Positions 55,069 through 64,000 of a DNA stretch of 64,000 nucleotides are shown here, piece after piece. This DNA is from Mugil cephalus (taxonomy: Eukaryota; Chordata; Actinopteri; Mugiliformes; Mugilidae): assembly GCF_022458985.1 (NCBI RefSeq), contig NC_061771.1, positions 13,121,001-13,185,000 of the forward strand. Direction: 5' to 3'. The notes under the pieces are model-generated. The model was not told where the DNA came from. It did not search any database and saw nothing but the letters and a program-made list of their open reading frames with translations. The position numbers and the translations under genes were made by a program. Each line of letters opens with the position of its first letter. Position 1 is the stretch's first letter.

Positions 55069-55339
55069 TCGCCCTGCAGTTTTACAAAGTGTCCTTAACT
55101 TTAACTTCAAAAAGTTAATCCAGTGTCATCCTACCAGCAGCCTTTCAGTTCGTCAGTTAATTAACCTCTTAATTCTTTAATAATAGATGTGTTTTCACAC
55201 TCACTGCCAGGAATACAACATACCGTGTATTCCTTATCTTTTTTCCTCTAATGCATAGATTAATATCGAATAACACCAGCATTATATCATGAGAAGATTT
55301 TCTAAACCCTTTTTGTGTGTGTCTGTGTCAGGCTGCTTC

Positions 55340-55539
55340 CTCCGGCTGCTGCCATCAAGGAGTGTCACTGCTATGGGGTGGACTGGTCTGGTCTGGTCTG
55401 GTCTGGTTTGTCTAGGTGGGTGCTACATGTCTGAGTGACATCCACATGATTACCAGGCCCAAAAGCAGAGCATTGAATTGACACAAGATGGTCAATGTTA
55501 TTTACTTCCCCTGACAGTGGGCATAATGTTGTGGCTGTA
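55340..55539 (-). mobile_element. Tc1/mariner 5'-end fragment
   Basis: It contains GGTCTGGTCTGGTCTGG, then GTGACATCCACATGATTACCAGG and ends in GTGGGCATAATGTTGTGGCTGTA, the same terminal region as the element ends at 27120 and, inverted, at 60130. Confidence 0.65.
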
Positions 55540-58500
55540 CTGTAGATCAAACTAAAGTATTATCTCTGGCAAATTTTAAATTAATGGAGAAAATATAAAT
55601 TTAAATGAAACCCTTTGTTTGCTGTGCAAAAACACACAATTTGTAAGAACGGAGCAATCGATAGGCCGGTCAGGGTGGAAGGGTTTAATGATTTTGATTC
55701 TTGAATCTAAAACCACTGTAACCGAACTAGCCTGAAATAAAGTATTAACTGATCCAAATACATAAAATAGAACATCCCCAGTAGGACAATATAATTGCCC
55801 TTTTTGTTCTTGAGGACAGAGGCAGCCCGTTACATCTCTAATCCAGACACATTTAGCTGGATAATCACCTTTCATTATATAATCCCCTGGTTAGGTAGGG
55901 CTCCATACAGATATACTTCATCCGCCTCTGTCATTCAAGACGAGACCAACAAGAAGAACGACCAGAGTAAGTACAATCACCAGAGAATAGTCTTCTTTCA
56001 GTGGCTGGAGAAGCTAAACCTGTACATGTGAATGTTGCTGAACTCATGATTTATAGCAAAGTTCTGTTTTATTCTACAGCTTTTAATAATTCAAAACAAC
56101 TTGGATCAGCTTTGGTAGATTTGTAGCGAGCAAGCCTTGTGGAGAACAAGTTTGAGACAGTCCACTCACCCTCTAATGAGACTGACAGGCATTTCCTTTC
56201 TGCTTTATGCTATTTGATTATCTGGATCTTGAGAGTGTTTTGCTGTACACGCCAACAGATGGCCAGTGCTCTGTTTGCATTTGTTTTGGTTCAATATTTG
56301 AGCCCCTGTTGCTTGCTACAATGCAATCATATCGACAGACTTATTCAAACCAGGCTGATTAACCAGGCTGTCCTGCAGAAATACAAAGAGGAAGAGGATG
56401 TAATTAAACAAGAATTATATAAAGAAATGACGAAATTTTCCCACGCGATAAGACGAGGGAAAGAGAAAAATCTCTCGCCCTCTACGTCGCCCTATCTGCT
56501 CCGATACTGGAGGCGACAGTCTCATTTCAGAGCCGTGACACGAAATCAGCGCTGGAAGGTGGCGGGGGGAGAAATGTGAGGCGGGGGAAGTGGTGGTGGT
56601 GAGATGTTAGGTGTTAGGATAGGTGAAGATAAGATGGAGTGCCAGACCTGATTGCATTACTATCGGTTGTTTATGGATCAGACACAGATTGGTTTGGCCC
56701 CCAGGGATTGATTGTTTTCTGACTGGCCAGCTGGCGAATGGAAAGATAATACAAAAACAAAGAGAAAATAGGCGGAGAGTAAAATCGCGGGTGAAGCAGC
56801 TCCTGAACTAATTGTCAAGAAAGGTCAATCTTTGCCTGTTAAATGGACGAGTGACTCGAAAACCAGCAGTAAATTTGCTAAATGTACACTACCCCAAAGA
56901 CTACCACATTCAGCCAGTCAGGATGGGCAAAGTGAACAATCATGGGCCCTATAGATGAGAAACACATTAGGTGGTAACACAGATTGTATTGGCAAGTCAC
57001 CTAATGTGGAACCAAACACACAAACAGTACATTACAGTGTAAGTCGCTGTGTTACCATTGCCCCTAGAAATGCACAAAACCAAAATATCGCAATAAAAAA
57101 CTGCACGAAAGTGCAATGGAAACACTTTTTCTGCGTTTCCCCGTCACTGGAGATGATGCAGGGGGTCATGTGACCAGTTCATCTGAATTGCGCTCTTTTC
57201 TAATGACTATTGGGTTGGCAACTGCGGGCAAATTAGTAATTAACCTGGGGCTGTTGTGCCCGGGGACAAGCAAAGTGGAAATTGTTCTATAGGATCCCAA
57301 AGATCCTGCAAGACGGCAGATGTGGATTACTGCAATAAAACACTCATTACATTGTGCTGCCATTATGACAGCGTAACTATCTGATGTTTTTACATCAGAA
57401 CTCCAAAACTAGATGTGCATCATGAAGCCTGACTGCGTCCATTTGGACCCCTCCAGGCTCTTGAATGCTTTCAGTCACTCCAGAGTAGGACAAAAGGAAG
57501 TTAATGAGGTAGTTCTATATATCAGATACTACAGGTATCCCCGCCGGCTGTTTTAATGCTCAAAAAAGCACACTTGGGGCATGATAAGAGTCTGTGATAT
57601 GTAATATGTTGAGTTTTGCCTTGTACTGGTCATTTTGTATCTGTTTAAAGTACAGTAATCTCTGACGGCCTGAAATCAGTGCTGGTGCTGTTCATTTTCC
57701 TGCCAATACGGCTGCATCAACAAAAAAAGTCACATGTTGTCTGGAGCTCTATGGAAACACATACAAAAACTTCAGAGATTTTGCTTTTATTTTACTAAAA
57801 AGTGAGTCAGTAAGTCAGCTGATGTTGGTGAACATTTTCTGATACACCTCAACTACAACTTTACCAAATTTGATGCACAAGAATCGCTAGGGATGTTCCA
57901 GTGGGTTGTAAAAGTGACTGTATCGGATTGTTGCCTTGAGCACGTCAAGACGAAAAATTTTACAGAGAGGGTTATGGAGGTTATCATGATGGATGGACAC
58001 CAAATTGGTAGGGTTTGCAATGCTAACGGTGACATTTCTGACTGTGTGAGATTAAAAGCAGCACCCTGCACAGTTAAAATATTGGAAACAACAGTTATTG
58101 GAATTTGCCAGCCACAGCTCTACCGGAAAATTACAATCGGAGTTTGGGTTAAGGTGTAATTTTTCCATTAACTTTGGCTAATACTTAATACTGATTCATC
58201 AGTAATGGATTGAAAGGGGAAAGAGTTAGACTGGGACATCCCCAAATTTTAATCATGGTGATACTGAGTGGCCTCTTCAGTTAATTTGAAACACTTGGCA
58301 ACCTTTGAAAAATGGCACTAGCTGGGTTTACAGATACAGTCATGACCTCCTGGGTGGAAGAACTTAAGTGATTTGATTCTGACAGTGTCCTTTAAAAAGA
58401 TATGTGGAAAACATATTGGGCTTTCCGGTTGTATTAAGCTCTCAGACCGGGCCTGTGCTAAGTGTGATTAAGTGGCTCAAGTGATCGGGTCGAAGAGTTC

Positions 58501-60128
58501 AAGTTTGAAAATGGAAAAACAACTTGAAAGAATTGACCTTACTAGAGCTCACTCCTTATCTAGGCTCGGGGCTGGTGGCTCAAGGCTACACCTGCTAGCA
58601 TTAACGCATGCAAATTAGTCAACGTACGTCATGGATAACATTACATTCTGTCCAGGAGGGAGAACGTTTGGAATAAAAAATATCTTTACTTCAGCTGCAT
58701 TGATACAGATATAGGTTTTGCTACTCCTCTGCGTGAGTGTGAGAAGCTTAAGAGTCCAATGCTCTTTTTCTACAGCGTGGTCATTTCTAAGAACGTCACG
58801 GTTTCTTTTCAGCCTTGTATCTCTTGGATGTTGGTAAGACTAAAAAATCCTCAAGCATTTCCACAGAAACAAAATGTTTTTCTCTGTATGTTAATCCAAC
58901 CTTAATTCGATTTGGCAAACCCAAAAAAGAAAAGACAACTATAAATGGGTTTTTAATATATTTTATGTTATCCCACGACTGGTTTACAAATTCTGGACAT
59001 GAAAGACAGTCCCATTTGTTTTATCCTCAAGTTTAGTTTAATCTTTCTTTCAACTTTAATCCTAAACCATAGGTCTGACCTTCATAAATCTAACCAAGTT
59101 GTTTTATGCCTAATAAATTAACCAAACAAAACCTTTAACACTGAGTTTAAAGGGCATAGCATTTGTCTGTTTGCCATAAACTCTTCAGTGCCTTTTTATT
59201 TTACCAAGCTTACCCATATCAGCATGATCCGCCAGCGTGAGCTGAGACGGTGCAGGAACAATAGGAGAAGCCACAACAGTCGAAAGCGTGACTCACTTGA
59301 AATGCTGAGCCTTTCATCATAGTACAAAGCCCTAATATTAGCCACAAGATTTAGGCATACCCCCCTAATATCACTACTGTCACTGGACAATCACGATGAC
59401 GTCTATTGTTGTAGCTATTTTCATGTAGCTTCACATCAATGTTTTTTTACTCAACAAATTAAAAAGACTGTGCAGCCTCATGGAGTAATTGCTTCTCTGA
59501 TTGTTTTCTATCTGCGCATGTACTGTATGTAGGTCATGTTTGTATGACATATACAATGAATTCCATTGCCCTTCACTCCACTGGCTCTTGTGAAATATAT
59601 TTAGAATTTCTATTTAGTGTTTAACCCCTAACACTCCAGTTCAGCTCCTCCTACAACATTGCGGCTCTGGTGTGCAGCCTGCTTCCCACCATCAGCTGTG
59701 TTAGCTGTGTTTGGTTTTGCCCGGTCCACCTGGCCCTTCCATTTCATTACTTCAATTAGCGTGATTAGGATCTAAAATTGCCTGTGTCGGCTCGGTGATT
59801 GACAGCAATTGGCCACTTAGGGAGGAAAGCTACAGACACACAAAGTGTTGCTCAAATGGTTTGTGTAGTGAATGGAACATGTGTAGGGGTAGTGCATGTG
59901 GGCGTGCTTGTGTTTGTTTACCCTGATGGGAGTTGTGCTCTCGGAAGATGAAGCACAATTGTTCAAGCAAACAATGTGAGACCGGTACTTTAGAAAGTCC
60001 AGATATCTTGCTTTACCCACATGTGGAATGGGAATGTCTGGTGGGGGTAGAAGAGAACCGTGTATACGCAAGAAAATGGGCAGAATTTATTTCCAGCTGT
60101 ACATTAACACAAATAAGCAACTCATGTT
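55540..60128. other. intergenic, candidate regulatory blocks only
   Basis: No gene recognised. A 146-residue frame at 56139-56579 and an 88-residue frame at 57893-58159 have no family signature. Complex sequence at 56310-56580 and a homeobox-motif cluster at 59740-59815 are noted in the findings. Confidence 0.45.
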
Positions 60129-61345
60129 CACAGTCAGGCATAACATTAAAACCACTGACTGGAGAAGTAAATGACATCGACCGTCCTGTCACAATACAAT
60201 GTTCTTCTGGGAAACTTTTGGACCTGGTATTCATGTGGATATTTAGACATGTACCAGCCACCTAGACCAGACTAGACACCCCCACCCCATAGCAATGATA
60301 CGACTTAATGGAAGGAATTGATTTGATTTGTTTATTTGCCCGTTGAAGATACAAAATTGAAGTAAACAAATTATTATATACAACTATATTAAATGTGTGA
60401 TGTTAACAGAAAATTTAAAAAGCTACAATCTTGGCTGGAGAGTGACATTTTCAACTGTTTTTTAAACAGTGACAGCACAGAAAATGTTATTAGAGAAGCA
60501 GGTAAATCGTTCCATAATAACGGGCCTTTGTATTTGAAGGTGTATTGATTAGGAGAAATAAAAGTCTTTAGAATGTATTGTATGTCTGAAGAAAACTTTA
60601 TGGAAAGCGAACAGAAAATCATGAGGAAAATGTACATACTTATACATAAACACAGGTCTCGAATATATTGACATTTGAAATTGAGAACAGATTAAATTTT
60701 CTACGGACAGAAGCAGAAGAATCACTCTTCTTGGCGAAACTAATCGTGCTCAACAATATATTATCTTCTGGATAAGCAGAATCTTGTTGAGAAAATTAGG
60801 ACATGTTGCTGTCCATGCGGTGTTACAATAAAACCAGCTTAAATTAAGCTATAATAGCAAGTTAAAACACATGATTTATTAATTACCACGGATCAAACTC
60901 TAGTCAAAATACCAACTGTCTTCATAGTCTTCCTGCAGAAAAGATCAATTTGGTGTTTCCACGCAAATGTTTCATCTGTTATGACACCTGGGAATTTTAT
61001 GTGCGGAATCTGAGTTATTTCAACATTATCTATCGAACTTTTGGCACTTTCCTTGTTATGTTTTTGTTACAAACAATCATAAAATTTGATTTAGTTGTAT
61101 CAAGGGATAGACATTTGGCAGTAGATGATACGTCTGCATTTACGTCTTTGATCAGTGTTGTAAAATTTTCATGTTCTGTCAGCAAATAGAAGAGGCCGCG
61201 CATAATGGCAGAGCCTTGGTATATCATTCATGTAAGTTAAAAACAGAAGAGGTCCCAGAATGGAGCCCTGAGGTACCCCACAAAGAAGCTTATATAATAT
61301 TAATAATATCAGGAAGGTCGTCATAATGTTATGCCTGGTCAGCCA
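60129..61345. mobile_element. Tc1/mariner element interrupted by a LINE fragment
   Basis: The left terminal repeat ACAGTCAGGCATAACATTAAAACC (60130) and the right terminal repeat TCGTCATAATGTTATGCCTGG (61318-61338) are inverted copies bounding a composite. About 60129-60300 is Tc1 5' sequence; 60310-61285 is LINE; the last 60 bases return to Tc1. Confidence 0.65.
60310..61285 (-). pseudogene. LINE reverse transcriptase fragment and 3' end
   Basis: The - strand begins with the GVPQGS-type RT motif at about 61285 and includes the degraded palm and FLGV-type block. Near the end it encodes YTFKYKGPLLWNDLPASL, the C-terminal signature of non-LTR ORF2 proteins. Stops and frameshifts interrupt it. 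It is closely related to the copy at 50.69-51.17 kb. Confidence 0.75.
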
Positions 61346-62554
61346 ACATCTACATAAAAGGGTATTGCTATACTATGAATGTAAAATGCAGTGCACATGT
61401 ACTAGATGTACTACAGAATACACATATTGAGCCCCTATTTTAAACATGTTAGCATGTTGCAATCAGCATGTACCACATGTACGCTGATTGTGTGAAAGCG
61501 TGACAGACGGGCAATCACTATTCAGTCACGGCACGTTTCGTTCCGACCAGTGGGACTCAGGAATGTGACTCATTTGGCAGAGGCACATTAAATGGTCGAA
61601 CATAATCTAAAGGAGAGGCTGGTCTTCATGTCTCTTCTCATTACAGCCCTTCGTGGTCTACATGGTCCTAAATAGCGACTGCTGAAGCAGATCTAGGGTA
61701 TCTGTCTTTGCACCATCCTCGTGGCATGCAAGATGCTGGCGTGAGGCGTTACGTTCAGAGCACGTGAGAGCCATCAGCAGGGCCGTTCATCATCAGGCGC
61801 TGATACTCAGAACCGCAGAGGTCCATGACAGGATATTAATCTGCCTCTCAAACAGACAGCCATAAGTCTCTCCTCCTCCACAAGTCCTAAACACGTGATC
61901 GTCATTCCCTTCATCTTCCTTAATCTTCCTCCACTCCATCTATGCCCCAACATTTCCATTTTTACATCCATATTAATTTTCCACCTTTCCACCCACACTA
62001 TCATTTTATTAGTTTTACTGCATTAATTGGGTACAAGTCCAGTGATTGACTGGCTACCTGTTCATTCAATTAATTTTTCTCTGAACTGGACTCTAATGAT
62101 TAGTCACCGGCTCAAGGTATCTGAACAATGAATGAAACATGCAATGTGCAATGCAGTTTCCCCAGTTCTATGGAGCGCTAGAGCATTTTTAAGTTCATTG
62201 TTTTGGGTTTATAGCCTGCGGATTTACGTGGTTAAATCTCACCGTTTCCATCAAGTTGCTGGGACAATTTTCGGGATCGGAGCTCTGTCAAATTGACTGC
62301 ATGCTATCTACCCAATAACAAACCTCTGACCATGCTGACAACGTTAACATATTCTCAGACGTTGGCGTAGAAGGCAGCTACAATTTCACCGTGGTGCCTT
62401 GTACGTGATAGATGTTTAATCCCCATGTGATGACAACTTTACATGTTTAGCTTATTGTGCTTCTCTGAATATTATTTGTTTTGGCCAAAATCCATTTCAG
62501 AAATACACTCTTATGCAAATGATTCATTACATGTCAACTGTGTTTATCTTTCAG
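61346..62554. other. upstream region of the cabp gene
   Basis: No coding exon was recognised. The promoter and any leader exon of the cabp gene should lie here or further upstream, but no TATA box or CpG island stands out. Confidence 0.45.
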
Positions 62555-62559
62555 CCAGG

Positions 62560-62615
62560 ATGTCTATAAAAAGTGCAAAGGGAGGACCAGAGAGCAGGCC
62601 GTCCTCTGCTGCCAG
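62560..62615 (+). CDS. cabp4: cabp coding exon 1
   Basis: An acceptor TATCTTTCAG ends at 62554, and ATG is at 62560 with CCAGG before it, implying an upstream leader exon. The donor AG|GTCAGT is in phase 2. It encodes [18 protein letters not shown]. Confidence 0.6.
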
Positions 62616-63635
62616 GTCAGTGAAGGAATTTACGAGGGAGTAAATACGATCTAATTTAAAGTCAGCTTTAAACTTTACTTAAAAGTTCAGTATAGATCCG
62701 TAGCACCAGTAAATTTGAAACCCTAATAAAGCAATGCATTAACTTTGAGAGATGGTTTTGTGACTTTGGAGAGATTTTTTAGTTGTGTTTGAGTAGCATA
62801 ATCCCCAACTTGAAAAGTTTTTTAAGATTCTGTCCAACTGCAAATGCTGCATATTAACAGATCATCTTAACCATCCTTATTATAATCCACCATCACATCA
62901 GTGTTTTGTTTTTTTTTTTTTGTTTTTTTTTTGAGTTAGAGAAAATTAAAAAAAAAAAAAAAAATAGCAATATAGATTACAAGACATGCACTTTAAATAA
63001 TTGATTAACGCCTCTTCTTCTCCTAGCATTTCTTCTCGAGGAGGAAGGGGTCCAGCAGCAGGGAAATCGCCGCCCGCTCCGGGGAGATTCAAAAACAAGG
63101 CCCTTCAGCTCAGCCTCTCCAAGAAATTCTGGTTATTATCATTCTCTATTTCTAATCAACATTGATTAGGACAAGGGGAGTGGGGTTTGTAGAGCTGTGC
63201 ACTCAATTAGTGTCATTGGATGATACCATCAGCTGAAAAGCAAGGCTTCAAAAGTTTAAACTGGTCCTCCTGGGAAACGCTGCAGTTATTCATTTTCTCC
63301 TTACATACACCACCAGTCAAACGTTTGGACACAACTTCTTAATGCGCTGAATGAGAATTTTCTAAGTACTCGGCTTAAACACCTTGCTAAGAATATTCTG
63401 TAAAAAGACACATGAGTGCAATTGTTAAACTAAGTTAGGAGGCGAAATTATAGTCTTGGCTTTGATGACGGCAGCGCTCAACAATTGCCATGCACTTCAC
63501 AGCTCAAAGTCAGATTCCCCCGCACACCAGGGGAAGGGCTCTGGGGAGGAGGATCGGCGTAGTAAAAGGAGCCTCAGCAACAGCTCAGCGGTAGCTGCTG
63601 CCTACATCGCCTACCTCAATAAACTTTTCGGACAG
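62560..63635 (+). CDS. cabp4: CaBP-family calcium-binding protein, N-terminal coding exons (partial)
   Basis: Neuronal calmodulin-like proteins that in the known family modulate Cav1 channels, in photoreceptor synapses for CABP4. Exons 62560-62615, 63027-63131 and 63503-63635 join with matching phases (2, 2, 0) into 98 residues: [19 protein letters not shown], a basic Ser/Pro-rich tail, then [12 protein letters not shown]. The last motif corresponds to [20 protein letters not shown] of CABP4 and LRPMLSSAFGQDRSLRPEE of CABP1, immediately before the first EF-hand. The EF-hand exons are beyond 64000, so the assignment rests on this short motif, the basic N-terminus and the 11q13 neighbourhood. 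cabp2 or cabp1-like is possible. Confidence 0.6.
62912..62964. repeat. poly(T) and poly(A) tracts in cabp intron 1
   Basis: Interrupted T runs (about 62912-62932) followed by an A run (about 62949-62964); low complexity only. Confidence 0.8.
63027..63131 (+). CDS. cabp4: cabp coding exon 2
   Basis: Acceptor TTCTCCTAG, donor GTTATT, phase 2 to 2. It encodes [20 protein letters not shown] and [15 protein letters not shown], a basic low-complexity segment typical of long CaBP N-termini. Confidence 0.6.
63306..63497 (+). mobile_element. third-family Tc1 terminal remnant in cabp intron 2
   Basis: It starts TACACCACCAGTCAAACGTT followed by TGGACACAAC, the terminal repeat of another common fish Tc1 family, and ends near GGCTTTGATGACGGCAGCGC, similar to its sub-terminal region. 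It reaches almost to the acceptor of cabp exon 3. Confidence 0.55.
63503..63635 (+). CDS. cabp4: cabp coding exon 3
   Basis: Acceptor GCACTTCACAG, donor GTACGT, phase 2 to 0. It encodes [20 protein letters not shown] and [17 protein letters not shown], the CaBP motif that precedes the first EF-hand. Confidence 0.65.
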
Positions 63636-64000
63636 GTACGTTAAACAGCACAGTACTCACACGTACACTGTCACAGCCATGACACACTTGAATCATAAAT
63701 GATGTTATTCATTTGAAGAAATGTCACCGCGGGGTAACTTCACAGACCTCACAGACATGACGTTAGCAACACAAAGGCACACATTCATCACACACAGGAG
63801 TATATGGAAATAGGAATCTTTCCTACACATTAAAATCTATAAATATAATCATTTGTATTTAAATATTAAACAGCCAATTATCAACAAGGTTCACCAAATA
63901 AATAACCCATTACAGACAACCGTGAGGACTACAGGCCATTATTATTCAGTCCAATACAAGAGATAACGAATGAATCAGTGGAAATGTTTCTACGTGCGAA

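Noticed and set aside
54906..55180. Frames with His-Thr repeats (70-73 residues)
   Set aside because: Produced entirely by the (CA)n microsatellite.
57893..58159. 88-residue + strand frame
   Set aside because: The opposite strand is also open and no motif is seen; likely part of an old interspersed repeat or chance.

Overview
The window is vertebrate, and most likely teleost, genomic DNA. Its genes are split by GT-AG introns, the sequence between them holds Tc1/mariner, hAT, piggyBac and non-LTR LINE relics of fish type plus many microsatellites, and the first gene is a C1-inhibitor fused to N-terminal Ig-like domains, an architecture known from bony fish. No operons, CRISPR arrays or prokaryotic signals are present.

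Three protein-coding genes can be assembled from exons whose splice phases fit. (1) serping1 (plasma protease C1 inhibitor), + strand, coding 1819-6144, ten coding exons, about 596 residues: signal peptide, two Ig-like domains, a linker with the two cysteines of the human protein, and a serpin domain with Arg at P1. (2) A DOC2-family gene (double C2 domain Ca2+ sensor of vesicle exocytosis), - strand, coding 39635 down to 9364, ten coding exons, 426 residues, with a Munc13-interacting motif and two C2 domains whose Ca2+-binding aspartates are intact. I call it doc2d by neighbourhood; the family is certain, the paralogue is not. Its 3' UTR probably runs down to about 6440, so it ends tail-to-tail within about 100 bases of the serping1 3' end. 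(3) The N-terminal coding exons of a neuronal calcium-binding protein of the CaBP family (probably cabp4 or cabp2), + strand, 62560-63635; the EF-hand exons lie beyond the window. SERPING1, the DOC2G pseudogene and CABP4/CABP2 all sit on human 11q12-q13, so the gene set agrees with known synteny.

Layout: 1-1430 AT-rich intergenic; 1430-6380 serping1; 6440-9363 doc2d 3' UTR; 9364-39640 doc2d coding exons and introns, with a nested hAT insertion (11.9-12.9 kb), Tc1 deletion derivatives (18.3, 22.7, 26.3-27.1 kb), a 0.45-kb repeat present twice and a 54-bp-arm foldback (25.5 kb); about 39.6-42 kb doc2d 5' UTR/promoter candidates; 42-62.5 kb a gene desert between divergently transcribed doc2d and cabp, with a broken piggyBac transposase, an unrecognised intronless ORF followed by an A-rich tract, Tc1 relics, two LINE reverse transcriptase fragments lying against Tc1 sequence, and some complex-sequence blocks that could be conserved enhancers; 62.5-64 kb the start of the cabp gene.

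The three genes do not form one pathway. C1 inhibitor is a secreted complement/contact-system regulator, whereas DOC2 and CaBP both act in Ca2+-controlled neurotransmission. I found no convincing new biological system. The best leads are small mobile elements and rearrangements, an unusual N-terminal extension of the DOC2 protein, and the unrecognised ORF at 48.1 kb.
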